A stretch of 58,000 nucleotides of DNA, taken from Cryptomeria japonica (lineage: Eukaryota > Streptophyta > Pinopsida > Cupressales > Cupressaceae). Both the position numbers and the translations under genes were made by a program. Of the stretch, positions 21,361-32,627 are shown piece by piece. Position 1 is the first letter of the stretch, and the number at the start of each line of letters is the position of its first letter. The DNA lies in assembly GCF_030272615.1 (NCBI RefSeq), contig NC_081406.1, positions 214,002,997-214,060,996 of the forward strand, written 5' to 3'. Below the pieces are notes generated by a model. That model made no database searches. It was not told the DNA's origin and saw only the letters and a list, made by a program, of their open reading frames with translations.

Positions 21361-22137
21361 TTAATTTACTTCATGAAGGGGCAGAACCCCTAATGCACCT
21401 CTCAAATAGATAAATGTAGTCTTCGGTAAGGGCTTAGTGAATATGTTTGCTAGCTGCTCCTTATTGGAAACATGTTCTAACACAACCTCTTTATTCTGAA
21501 CCTTTTCTCTCAAGAAATGATACTTAAGCTCAATATGCTTGGTCCTAGGATGCAATACCGGATTTTTGGAAATATTTATTGCACTTATATTATCACAAAA
21601 TATACTCACTGGTTCAGATATAATCACTTTGAAGCCGTTCAGTACATGCTTCATCTATATTTCCTGAGTGTAGTTCATAAGTATTGCCACATACTCCGCT
21701 TCAGCTATAGACTGGGAAATACAACTCTGCTTCTTGCTCGTCCATAAGACTAGTCTTCCACCAAGGAATAACGTTCCACTGGTTTCTCTCTTCCATTTGT
21801 CCACATTACCTACCCAATCTGCATCGATAAACACTTTGAGATCAAAGTCGCCATTGTATGGATACCATAATCCATAATCAACTATCCCTTTCAAGTATCT
21901 AAGAATCCTCTTTACCACAACCAAGTGGGATTCTCTTGGACTCTTCTGAAAATGGGCCACTATTCCCATTGCATGAGTAATATCAGGTCTGCTGTGCACC
22001 ACATAGTGAAACTTACCGATCATTGACCGATACTCCTTTTCATCCACCAACACTGTATCATCCTCCTTTGTTAGTTTGCAGCTGGTCACCATCGGCGTTC
22101 CAATCGATTTTCTCTCCTCCATGCCAAAGGTCTTCAA
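21361..22137 (-). pseudogene. Copia D RNase H
   Basis: In one frame with one stop at 21655-21657. Visible: LKVFIDADWVGN (first Asp), TSGTLFLGGRLVLWTSKKQSC, SIAEAEYVAILMN (Glu) and SIFCDNISAINISKNPVLHPRTKHIEL (Asp, His). It ends FTKPLPKTTF ... LGVLPLHEVN and a stop, the natural polyprotein end. The catalytic residues are all present. Confidence 0.87.
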
Positions 22138-22950
22138 TACCTATTTGATATACTTGGATTGGGTAATGAAGATACCCTCTTTCATTTGCTAGATCTGTAG
22201 ACCAATGAAAATTTTTATCTCTCCAATTAGAGACATCTCAAACTCCTTTTTCATCTCATTTGCAAATGCATGACTCATATCATCATCTCCACCAAAGATT
22301 ATATGATCTACAAATACTTCACATATAAGAATTTGACCACCTTTAGATTTTAGGTAGATGTTGCTATCCTCACTTGTTCTCTTAAATCTTATTTTCACAA
22401 GATGAGAGTGTAACCGTTCATACCAGGCCCTTGGTGCCCGTTTTAATCCATATAGGGCCTTGTGTAATCTGCAGACCATGTCATTATCTTTTGACAAAGC
22501 AAACCCATCTAGTTGCTCAATATACACTTCTTCCTCCAAGATTCCATTCAAGAAGGTAGACTTCACATCCATCTGGTATACCTTAAATCCCTTGAAAGCT
22601 GCAAATGCAAGTAGAATTTAGACACCTTCCAGTCTAGCCATTGGGGCAAAGATTTCTCCATAGTCTTCTCCTTCTTCCTGAGCATATCCCTTGCATACAA
22701 GTCTTACCTTGTTCCTTACCACTGTGCCTTCTTCATTCAGCTTATTCCATTTGGTACCTATGACATTCTTGTGTTCCGGTTTGGGTACCAAGGACCATGT
22801 TGCATTCTTCTCTATCTGGTCCAACTCCTCTTCCATTGCCTTTATCCAGTTTTCATTAGTAAGTGTCTCTCTAGTAGTCTTAGGCTCAAATTCTGAAATC
22901 ATGCCAGAATTTTCTTTCACCTTTCTCCTTGTAAGTATTCATGCATCTTT
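22138..22950 (-). pseudogene. Copia D reverse transcriptase, active site FVDH
   Basis: RVT_2 with [64 protein letters not shown] and KALYGLKRAPRAWYERLHSHLVKI. The catalytic motif at 22303-22314 reads FVDH instead of FVDD: the second metal-binding Asp is lost through one GAT to CAT change. Three residues after GTKW are missing in frame. Stops are at about 22616 and 22187. Polymerase activity is not expected. Confidence 0.87.
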
Positions 22951-23136
22951 ATCTCCTATGATCTGCATCGGATTATGATGCAGTCTTACATACCTAGGAA
23001 TGACTATAGCAGGTTCCACTTTCTTTTCCTCTTCTTTTTCTGCTTCATCTTCTTCTTCACCCACTGAAGCTTCTACCAGTACAAAAACACTAAGGTCTTT
23101 GCAGTGTTTGTCACTTGTTTCTTTCTGAACTGGTTC
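22951..23136 (-). pseudogene. Copia D acidic linker
   Basis: A Glu/Lys-rich linker (EASVGEEEDEAEKEEEKK) leading to IPRYVRLHHNPMQIIGDKD, in the same frame as its neighbours, with stops at about 22938 and 23137. This is the usual variable link between integrase and RT. Confidence 0.7.
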
Positions 23137-23925
23137 CTAGAAGACTAAACCCAGTTCATCTTCTGTTTGCTCACTGCCAGTTTCCTCGAGCTTCTCATGG
23201 GATTCATCAACTCTGACATTGATACTCTCAACAATCTTTTGAGTCCTACTATTGTAGCACTTGAGAGCTTTTCTTTCAGTGGAATATCCTAGGAATATTC
23301 CTTCATCACACTTAGCATCAAACTTACTCAGGTGCTCACCTCTCCTGATATAGCATTTACTTCCAAACACTTTGAAATAACTCACATTGGGAGTTCTCCC
23401 ATTCCTGTACTCATAGAAGGTTTTGTCTTTACCTTTCTTAATGAGTACTTGGTTCATGGTATAGATTGCAGTGCTCACCGCTTCTCTCCAAAATGTGTGA
23501 GCAACATTTCCTTGGATCAACATATGTCTAGCCGCTTCAACCATAGTCATGTTGTTTCTTTCTGCTATGCCATTTTGTTGTGGTGTCCTTGGGATAGATA
23601 ATTGCCTCTTAATCCCGTTCTCCTCGCAGTACTTATTGAATTCATCAGAAATGAATTCACCTCCCTGATCATTCCTTAGGAATTTTATCCTTCTACTACT
23701 CTCCTTCTCCACCAATTCCCTAAAGCCTTTGAATTTTCCAAATGCCTCAGATTTGTCTTTCAAGAATGTGACCCACATCATTCTTGAGCAATCATCAATA
23801 AGAATCATGAAGTACCAATCTTTCTGAATGCTTCTAGTTTTCATTGGACCACACAGATCGGTGTGCACTAGATCAAGTAAGTTCTCCATGGAAAAAGACT
23901 TACCTTTGAATGTTGAGGAAGACAT
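23137..23925 (-). pseudogene. Copia D integrase
   Basis: A 262-codon open stretch: KSFSMENLLDLVHTDLCGP (Asp), IKFLRNDQGGEFISDEFN (Asp), IPRTPQQNGIAERNN (Glu), HTFWREAVSTAIYTMNQV, VSYFKVFGSKCYI and EGIFLGYSTERKALKCYN. The catalytic DDE triad is complete. It would insert the cDNA into the host chromosome. The first Met is internal to the polyprotein. Confidence 0.88.
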
Positions 23926-24384
23926 CTTCCCAAGTTGGCATTCTTCAGTTTGTTTAGCAAAGGCAATCCTCTTACTGCCTTGATCTTACTAGCCTTTACA
24001 ATATTGTCAAAATTTATATGATAGTCTCCTATGCCATATCGAAATGTCATCAAATTTTGCTATCACTCACTGACTAATCTTGGCCTTCAGCTAAAATAGG
24101 TTTCCTCTAGTATTCTTACTGGTGGCAATAAGTTCACCACTCTTTCCAATTATTCTACAGACTCCACCTTTGAATTCCAATATGAGTCCTTTGTCGTTCA
24201 GTTGAGCAACACTCAAAAGATTATGCTTAAGGCCGTCCACCCAGTAGACATCATCCGTACTGTTCTTTCTAATTAGTGAGATGGATCCTTTTCCTTTCAC
24301 CATGAAAGGTGCATCATTGCCAAACCGGACGACACCACCATCATATTCTTCAAGAGACAGAAAGTTTCTCCAGTCACCAGTCAT
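23926..24384 (-). pseudogene. Copia D protease and GAG-pre-integrase
   Basis: Protease WIIDSGCSHHMTGDWRNF (begins just upstream of 24384), then GVVRFGNDAPFMVKGKGSI and VYWVDGLKHNLLSVAQLN. After stops near 24090 and 24070, the zinc segment begins in the main frame (WHRRL near 24020), slips to another frame for INFDNIVKASKIKAVRGLPLLNK, and returns to the main frame with ECQLGKM by 23945: two compensating one-base indels. Confidence 0.82.
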
Positions 24385-24450
24385 GTGGTGAGAACACCCG
24401 CTATCAATGATCCACTCATTAGAGTTGTCAATATGTGAGACAAGGGCTTT

Positions 24451-25455
24451 CTAGTCAGACAACTCTTCCTTGACAGCCACAAACAATATGTCCTCATTTT
24501 TTTCATCCTCAAATTCCTCATCGGTAACACCTCCATCCACTACAACAAGACAATTTCTCCTACCTACTCCTTTATACTTCCTAAAACTCTCCGGTTTATC
24601 TTTATTGTCATTGCTAGGACAATTAACAACTATATGTCCTATCTTATTGCAGGAAAAACACTTTAGAGGAAGCTTACCTCTGTATTTTTTGGTGCCCTTT
24701 GGAAGTCTCTTGGCAAGAAGAGCTTCAAACTCCATCAGAATCTCCTCATCATCCATATCTTTGCTTGGCCTAGATTCATAACTGGTAGTAACCTCTTTTC
24801 CTTTCCTAGTCAGTACTGAGGAAGTAGACACTCTAAAGGTTGAATCGACATTTTTAACACTACCAACATAGCCATTCAATTCATATGCAGTCAACTTTGC
24901 AATAATAGAGCCTAGAGATACCTTGGTTTTGTCGATAGACCTTAGCTCCTGAATAGCAGCAACTCTAATTGCATAGATCGGTAACAGTGATCTCATAACT
25001 TTATTGACAACAGTGGCATCATCAATTGTTCCAATAGTTCTCTTGATCTCTCCGACCACTATCTTGATTCTTACGCCATAGTGTTGAATGGTCTCTCGTT
25101 CAACCATCCTCATATCTTCAAACTTTCCTCTAAGGCTTTCTTCCTTAGCCTGATTGACATGTTCATCACCGCCATAAATGGATTCCAGTTTGTCCCATAC
25201 TTCTTTTAGATTTTCCTTATCTTGTACATCAACAAACTCTATATTGGACAAGCTGCTAATAAGGGCTTCCATGACTTGCCTATTTTCTTGTATCTCTCTT
25301 TTCTGATGATTGGTTAGAGTGCCATAGTGGATTACATAGGCATTCTCAACATAGTTCCAGTGTTGTGCACCCAAACTCTTGATATATCTCTTCATCCAGT
25401 CCTTCCATATTTTAAAGTTGTCCCTATTGAGCTTAGGACCTTCGCTCTTCATCAT
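24451..25455 (-). pseudogene. Copia D gag
   Basis: 334 codons open from an ATG at 25455 (MMKSEGPKLNRDNFKIWK), a typical copia gag start 58 nt downstream of the PBS. UBN2-like region: ENLKEVWDKLESIYGGDEHVNQAK, SLRGKFEDMRM and VVNKVMRSLLPIYAIRV; CCHC knuckle CFSCNKIGHIVVNC near 24650. The stop at 24451-24453 is a single nonsense codon; the frame continues into the protease. Best preserved gag in the window. Confidence 0.88.
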
Positions 25456-25512
25456 TACAACATGATCTTTTGCCTGAAGCGGTTAAGCTTATATAACCAA
25501 GGACCTGGATGT

Positions 25513-25524
25513 GCTCTGATACCA
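25513..25524 (-). other. Primer-binding site of copia D
   Basis: Element sense TGGTATCAGAGC, a perfect initiator Met-tRNA site, 2 nt after the 5' LTR (which begins, plus sense, TGATGAATAATG at 25527). Confidence 0.9.
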
Positions 25525-25526
25525 AT

Positions 25527-25764
25527 TGATGAATAATGATGAACTACTAAGGTCTTAACTGGTACTAAGAGGGGGGAGGGGTGAATCAGTACACACAAAA
25601 TAAAATGCTTCAATACTTTGTCATATCAAAACATAGTTGACCAGTTGTCTTCACCACTGAACTTGATCATAGCTATATCGGTTAAACAAAAGTACTTCAG
25701 ACAACATTCAATAGATCTCAAACCTTGATAACTACTTCACTGATATAATCATGCATAATTTGTA
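25527..25764 (-). repeat. 5' LTR of copia D, first part
   Basis: Matches 19606-19860 of the other LTR, with a GGGGGGAGGGG tract where the other has 18 G. It breaks off after GCATAATTTGTA, where LINE E begins. Confidence 0.88.
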
Positions 25765-26290
25765 ATGAAAGATAGCGGCAAGATGCCAGTGTAGGATGGC
25801 AGGGCGTAGCAAGGTTTCAGTGTCCCTCATCAAGCTCACAAAGGATAGACAAAGGATGCCCCTCATTTCGGCCAATACCCAGATTTTGACATCAATCCCT
25901 TCACAAAAATCTTCAGGGACAAATCTTTTAGCAAACCGGTTTGAGACTGACCTTCAGGGTACTGATGGTTGAATCATTTCACATGTCTACAAGACCAGTC
26001 AGATAGCTCTGACACTTTTTTCAATCATCCTCTTGCTCAACCTGCCCGCTCATTTCATTTTCATCCTCACAAAGTAAAAGGAGATCTATAGAATCATTTC
26101 AACTCCAATACCTACATCCAAGGAGCTTCTCACAACCAAGGGGTGTGTAAGGACTCCATAAGATATCCAAGCCACCGCCCACCTTTTCAAAAATCATTCG
26201 GGCAGGAATTTTTTTTTGTTTTAACCATGGCCCATCGTTTCAAAATTCATTTGGGCGGGAATTTGTTTTTCAAAATACTGTAAAAAATAT
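25765..26290 (+). other. LINE E 5' untranslated region
   Basis: No domain. Contains an imperfect direct repeat around TTCGGGCAGGAATTTTTT (near 26195) and TTTGGGCGGGAATTTG (near 26250). Whether the true 5' end is present cannot be judged from one copy. Confidence 0.5.
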
Positions 26291-27942
26291 TCCATTTTTG
26301 AATGCGTTTCGATCAAAACACCAAAAGAAACAACCAATTTTTGACATCTGCAAAGCATCTCCATCCGTATCTCAATAGTTCAAGGATTGTCTCACCAAAG
26401 GGGAAAGTGGAGTAGATCAACAAGGTGATCATGGAGACCCCCTCAAGTCAAAACCAGTGCAATTTGTGTGGAAAAGAAAACAGGCAAATTTTAATGAGGC
26501 GAACTCCTCTTTTCCCATTCCGACTTGGGCTCCGGTTGAGAACGCTTCCACTATCAAGATAACCTTTCCTGACCATGTTCTCTCCCAATCAGTCTCCTTT
26601 CTCTAAAAATTGGCTCTCATCGGTAAGTTTAGTTCTTCAATCCCTCCTCAAACTCTGCTTTCATGGGAAAATAGTCACTGGTTGGGTCTTCGTGACATTT
26701 TCTTCATTGACAACCATTCGAGTTTTTTTATAGCTCTATTTTCTTCATCTGAAGATAGAGATGTAGTTCATAAAAACAAAGGCTGGTTTTGTCAAGGGGC
26801 TGGTCTTTTTACCTTATCCTGGATTCCAAATTGGAAACCTGATGCTAATCTTTGTAGATTTTACCCACACTGATCTCTTTTCCATGTTTGCCTTTGGAAT
26901 ATAGAGACATACGAATATTGTAGAGACCATGGCGAATAAACTAGGCATCTTTGTTTCTCATGATCTTATACCCTTTGAAAAAATCCAAAGAGATGTTAGA
27001 ATTTGCCTTCTCCTTGCCTCAGATAAAACCCTGCCAAAGCACTTAACCATCACATCAGAATGGGGTTTTTGGCATCAAGACATTGTTTTGGATAATGCAG
27101 AGGTCATCTACAAATATCAGCATCAACTAGGCCATTTCACTAATTCCTGTAGTGGTCATGAGCGCTCAGAGCTTTTAGTTTGTAAAAATCATTGCTCAGA
27201 CCCTCTTCTATGCACTGCCCACCAGCGCGAGGTAGTTTTCTCTTTTGATCTTATACAACCATGTAATAATCCCTCTAAACCTTAGGATGCCTTAAACTTT
27301 GAGCCATCCTACGTTCAATGGATTAATCAATTGACCCATTTTTTTATCATGTATAGCTGGATTCTTTATAACTATAAATATACCTCCACGCCCACACCAG
27401 TTCTCCAATTATGTGACAAAACATCCGATGACAGAGAAGCTATAGTTCGGGACATAATGTTCAACGAATCCCTAATTGATATTCAGAGTTTAATGTAGAA
27501 TTTATCAGTTTCAGGGATAGCTATCTCAATAAGGAGGGTCATATCTAGGAAGTAGTAGATGATTGAGGAAATTGCAGGGGAGAAAGGTGTTAGTATGACA
27601 AATATAATGTGTCCCTTACGAAAAACAAGCCATTGTTGTTAAACTATTGACCTCTCAGATGAAGGGGAACTCCCCTTGGAAATTAGGCAAGAAGAAATGG
27701 AAACCCCTCCACAAGATGGTGAGGCAAAAAAAATTATATTTGACTATGCACAATCCTTATTGGTTGAGTAGAGCCCTAGCTTGAAATCAGAAGTGTTTAC
27801 AACCCCAAAAAAGAGAGGTAGGAAACTGAACTCTATGAAGATTCAAGAAGAAATAGAGGCAGGCGTGCAAAGTACTCTAGATGGAAAATTCAAGGTATCA
27901 AAAAGAATTACAAGGAGTGCAAAAGGCACTTCCATTTCATAA
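26291..27942 (+). pseudogene. LINE E ORF1
   Basis: Nucleic-acid-binding ORF of a plant L1. In frame 0 mod 3 a DUF4283-like region: IKITFPDHVLSQS (26560), DIFFIDNHSSFFIALFSSSEDRD and GLFTLSWIPNWKPDANLC. Frameshifts near 26868 and 26920 lead to frame 1: MANKLGIFVSHDLIPFEKIQRDVRICLL. The knuckle at about 27110 is degenerate (YKYQHQLGHFTNSC, first Cys pair lost). The frame then holds to the end despite seven stops, closing with a basic tail (KKRGRK, KRITRSAK) and TAA at 27940-27942. The exact start is unknown; stops near 26390 and 26600 break the N-terminus. Confidence 0.72.
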
Positions 27943-28740
27943 TGAAAATGATTTTTTGGAACATCAGGGGCATTAATGCTCCTAAAAAAAGAGGGAGAAT
28001 CAAATCTCACCTTGATTCTTCAAAGACTGACATCTTTATACTCCAAGAAATGAAGTTATCACAGGAAGTTTGGATCTACCTAAATGCAAGGTGTTGGGGC
28101 CTCGAGAGGATTACTTACATTATGGAATCCTAAAAAAGTTCAAGTTCACTTATTAGATCAAGATCATAATTGGCAAATGTTGAAAGAAGTATGCTATGAC
28201 ATGACCTTTATAGTATTTAATGTTTTTGGCCCCATCCCCACTCAGGAAAAGAAAGACCTATGGGACAAACTGACTCTTTTACTCCAACAAGAAGAAGCAC
28301 AAAATTTTATCATTGGAGGAGACTTTAATGCAATCTTGTCTCATAAGGAGAAACAAGGAGGAATTTGCCCACCCCCATGATCTATGCAAGATTTTCTAAG
28401 TTTCATCATAGAAAACAACTTATTGGATGTGATCCCTAATAATGGTCTCTTCACTTGGACTAATAGGAGATCAGGCTTCCTTCAAATTGTAGATAGACTC
28501 GATAGGTTTTTCATTCCCTTGGAATGGCACCTTAATCAGGTCAGTTATTATTCAAACATTCTTCCTATTTCTGAATTAGACCCCTTCCCAGTCCAAATTA
28601 TCCTTGAATGGCAAAAACAAAACCCTATGCCATGTTTTGGTTCCTCCTTCAAGTTTGAGCACATGTGGTTTAGACATCCACATTTTTCAGGCTTTATTAA
28701 GACAATGGTGGGTATCTTCCCCTGCATGTAGTGGAACAAA
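27942..28740 (+). pseudogene. LINE E ORF2: endonuclease domain
   Basis: ATG at 27942 overlaps the ORF1 stop by one base (TAATG). APE-like endonuclease motifs: MIFWNIRGINAP, ILQEMK (catalytic Glu), FIIGGDFNAIL, FTWTNRR and VDRLDRFFI. The expected C-terminal SDH motif reads SELDPFP, so the catalytic Asp-His is lost. A frameshift near 28100 and a stop at 28378-28380 interrupt it. It would nick target DNA for target-primed reverse transcription. Confidence 0.82.
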
Positions 28741-30775
28741 GATGTTCCAATTTTTTAAGAGACTTCAGTTTATTAAGGTCCAGGCTAAGGAATGGAATAG
28801 AAAGATTTTTAAGAATTTTTTTGCTAAAAAAAAATCATTGCTCAATAATTGGAAGAAGTTAACCAAAACATAATTTCCAAGGGATTGGATCAGCTCCTGC
28901 ATTCTACACAGAAGGGTCTTCAAAGTGAGTGGGAAGAAGCCTGTAAGAGAGATGGAGATTACTGGAGACAAAAATCAAGAGAGCTCTAGCTAAAGCATGG
29001 AGATAAGAACACAAAATTATTTCATGGTTCCACAAAAGAAAGAAAAGCATCAAATACTATATTCTCAATCAAGCATGCAAACACATGGGTATTGATTAAA
29101 AATTTAGAAGACATTCAAGATGAAGGAGTAAATTTTTTCAAGAATCTATTAGCCCCCTTACCTTCTAATTTAGATCCTTTTTGGAAGGATAATTCCAAGC
29201 TTCTATTGCAATCTATCCCACCTCTGATCTCCAACCAGGATAACAGAGTCCTATTGGCTCCCTTCACTCTGGAGGAAGTCCACAAAGTGGTATTTTCCCT
29301 TTCCCTAGATAAAGCCCCAGGTCCAGATGGGTTCACCGCCCTCTTTTTTTCAAAAGTGTTGGGATGTGATTAGTTTTGACCTCTTAGCGGTAATAGAAGA
29401 ATCCAGAGAAAGGGGAGCAATGCTAAAAAGTTTTAATGCAACAAATATTGTTCTCATCCCAAAAACCCCTTCTCCATCAACATTCATAGAGTTCAAACCT
29501 ATTTGTCTTTGTAACATAATCTATAAGATTGTAACTAAGGCCATTTACCTTAGAATGCATTACCTTATACCTAAGATCATCTCATAAGAACAAGGTGGTT
29601 TTGTCCCAGGCATGGAGACTATAGAAGGAGCCCTAGTATCATATGAGGTTTTACACTCTATCCATGAAAACCAACAAGCAAATTTTGTTGTCAAAATTGA
29701 TATGATGAAAGCATATGATCGGGTTAAGTGGGATTTTATTTTTAAAGTATTATCAAAATTTGGTTTCTCAGACAAATGGTGCAAATGGATCAAAACTTGT
29801 GTCTCAAGTGCGCATTTTTCTATTCTAATAAATGGACATCCCTCAGGGTTTTTTCAAGGTACACAGGGAATAAGACAAGGTGACCCTTTATCACCTTTTC
29901 TCTTCATTCTCATGGCAGATTCCTTGAGCATATACATCAATTTTCAATCTTCAAAAGGGCTTTGGCTTGGTGTCACTCTTCTAGATACTTTAATAACAAT
30001 AACTCACTCTATTTTTGTTGATGATACATTGTTATTTGGTAAGTCTTCTCTAAAAGAAGCTAGGCTCATCAAGCAAACACTAGATATCTATTCTTCTGCT
30101 TCGGGTCAGAAAATTAATGTTGCCAAGTCTAAGATTTTCATTTTCAACACACCTTCAATCTTGTCACTAATAATATGCAAGAATTTGGGCTTCTCAATGG
30201 ACCAATTGCCATCTTCCTACCTTGGCATCCCCTTTTTTTTTGGGAACAAATGGTCTGCTATCATTGGTAGAATCAAGGCGCGAATTTCAGCTTGGAAAGT
30301 AAGGTGGCTTTCACTATTAGGTAGAATCCTTCTTATCAAGTCAGTGTTAACAACAACACCGAACTATTGCATGTCTATTCTCAAAGCTCCCTCATCCATC
30401 ATTGAACAATTGCAGAAACTCGTTAGAGATTTTATATGGAATAGTAATATGACAAATGAAAGGAAAATCCCCTTAGCCTCTCTGGAAAATATGTCATGCC
30501 AAAAATCCCAAGGGGGAGTGGGACTTCACAATCTGAAGCATCGCAACAAGGCTTTTGGAGGGAAATTGATTTGGAAAATGTACACTAATCCTATTTCCAA
30601 ATGGTGCCAGATTATGCAAGCTAAATATTTGGACAACACTCAATCATCAAGAATGTTGATGATTTTAGACCCTCCAAAGGGGTCTTCTATTTGGAATTTT
30701 ATGATGGATTCAAGAAATCTAATATCTAAGTATGTTTCATGGGAAATAAATAATGGTCTCAGTGCTAACTTCTAG
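28741..30775 (+). pseudogene. LINE E ORF2: reverse transcriptase
   Basis: A connector (FFKRLQFIKVQAKEWNRKIF) in another frame is followed by the RT: LDKAPGPDGFTALFF (29308), frameshift near 29340, then NIVLIPKTPSPSTFIEFKPI, a stop at 29585-29587, EQGGFVPGM, VVKIDMMKAYDRVKWDF (first catalytic Asp), GIRQGDPLSPFLFILMADSL and the catalytic FVDD at 30014-30025. The piece 29612-30775 is open for 387 codons and includes the thumb-like WSAIIGRIKARISAWK region. Confidence 0.87.
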
Positions 30776-31620
30776 ATAGACTCATGGTGTGGGCATCCTC
30801 CTATTGCTCAATTGGATAACATGGAAGATATTATGAATATAGCTATAACTCACTGGGTTACAAAATTGTGTGACTATGTGTCTGCTGTAGAAATATTTTC
30901 AAGGAAAATAATCTGAAAAATCCCACTCTTCTCCCAATATCCATCCAGCAATCTTCCTCATTGGCAAATATTTTATTGAATAGGACAGTTCTCATGTCTA
31001 ATAGAGATGATGTGTTATTTTGGGCAGCTTCAAAATCAGGGCAATATTCAATTAAAGAAGGTTACAATGCCTTACAACAGGGTTGCAGTAGTAAGGTAAG
31101 TAGTTGGGCATACTCTTTCTGTTGGAATGCCATTGTTCTACCAAAAGCAGGTTGTTTTGCATCGTTAACATTGAACAAAAGAATCCTAACAATAGATAGA
31201 CTAGTAAAACTAGGCATTACACAAGCTTTTAATTGTGTATTTTGTGACTTAGAGGAAGAATCAGTTGATCATTTATTTTTACACTACACCTTTACCTCCC
31301 AATGTTGGTTCTTCATCATGAATAAACTCCAAGTTATGTTTCCCTTTCCGAAGTCATTGTGGGATATGTTTAACTCTTGGCCTCTTTAATTTTTTATATC
31401 AACCCTCTTAGGAATTTGGAAATGTGCTCCTTCTCACATTATTTGGGCCATTTGGTGGGAGAGGAACAAAAGAATTTTCTGAAAAACATCCTCTTCTCTG
31501 GATCAAGTTTTGATCAAATTGGAAAATTTGATTGCAGAAATCATAAATTCTTCTCTCACTAATTCCTAGGACATCCAGTCATTTACCCGGTGGGATAAGG
31601 TAATTGCAAAATCATGGAAT
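30776..31620 (+). pseudogene. LINE E ORF2: zinc-binding region (zf-RVT)
   Basis: DVLFWAASKSGQYSIKEGYNAL and AGCFASLTLNKRILTIDRLVKLG, then CVFCDLEEESVDHLFLHY, the plant LINE zf-RVT motif with its last Cys changed to Tyr. Several stops between 30776 and 30960 and after 31389. Confidence 0.8.
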
Positions 31621-32190
31621 GGTATTATTTTGCCAATAGGGACTCCCCCGAAGTGGTCCTCAACTCATGTGAGAGATAGGTCATCCATAAAATGGGTACC
31701 CCCCGCACCTAATTTCTTTAAGATCAACTTCGACGACTCTTCCCATGGAAACCCAGGGAAGTCAGGAATTAGAGTTTGCATTCGAGATCAATTTGGCAAA
31801 ATGTGTGCTTTCCAAGCTTCACCCATCCCTCCGGGTACAAATAAATTGGCAGAGGCAAATGCCCTACTAGCTGGTCTGGTGTTAGCAAGGAAGTGTGGCT
31901 TCTCCAATATACACATAGAAGGGGATTCATTAGTTATTATCAATTCAATTACCTCAAAAATATCTAAGACCTAACGTCTATCGTATATTTTGAAGCACAC
32001 CTTGGATCTTTTCGACACTTTTTTGGACTACATTATCAACCACACATTAAGAGAGGGCAACTCTGTTGTTGACATGTTAGCAAATATGGGCTGTGATGGC
32101 ATTTCAGTTGAGTTGGTTGCAATTCCCACTAAATTGTCTTCTTTTCCCAAATTGCTTGAATTGGTACAAAAGAAAAGTACAACACTCTAA
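31621..32190 (+). pseudogene. LINE E ORF2: C-terminal RNase H
   Basis: Starts with FFKINFDDSSHGNPGKSGIR (catalytic Asp), NKLAEANALLAGLVLARKCG (Glu), IHIEGDSLVIINSI (Asp) and HTLREGNSVVDMLANMGC (final Asp). All four catalytic carboxylates are present. One stop at 31972-31974. An RNase H at the end of ORF2 is found in a subset of plant L1 elements. Confidence 0.85.
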
Positions 32191-32627
32191 TCATAAATTA
32201 CTTCCTAATAAATACTCACATGTAAGCATTTAACCAGTGCCTATTAACAAGAAGGCTGACACGACACTAGCATTTATGCTTTTAATTGCATTTTGTAGAT
32301 GGTATGAATGAAATTTTAGTGCAAAGTACTCTAGGATTTCCATAACGTCACTTCACATAGGGAAAAACAGACTTTGGCCTCTCACACATCCTCTCGACTA
32401 CATTACTGTCACAAATTATTACAAGAATTGCAAACATGATCCTAAAGTTTGATCATTTATTGCACTTTGAGATGGTAATTTTTGTTTATAAATGGAACGA
32501 GCCTATTTTTATATACATAGTTCTCAGCGGAAATTTTCTCAGTCTTTTAAATTTTTGAAGTATCTCAGTGCTCTGCAATATAAAAAGTGACTCTTGCATA
32601 GGGTGTAGGAAAATTCATTGGGAGTAT

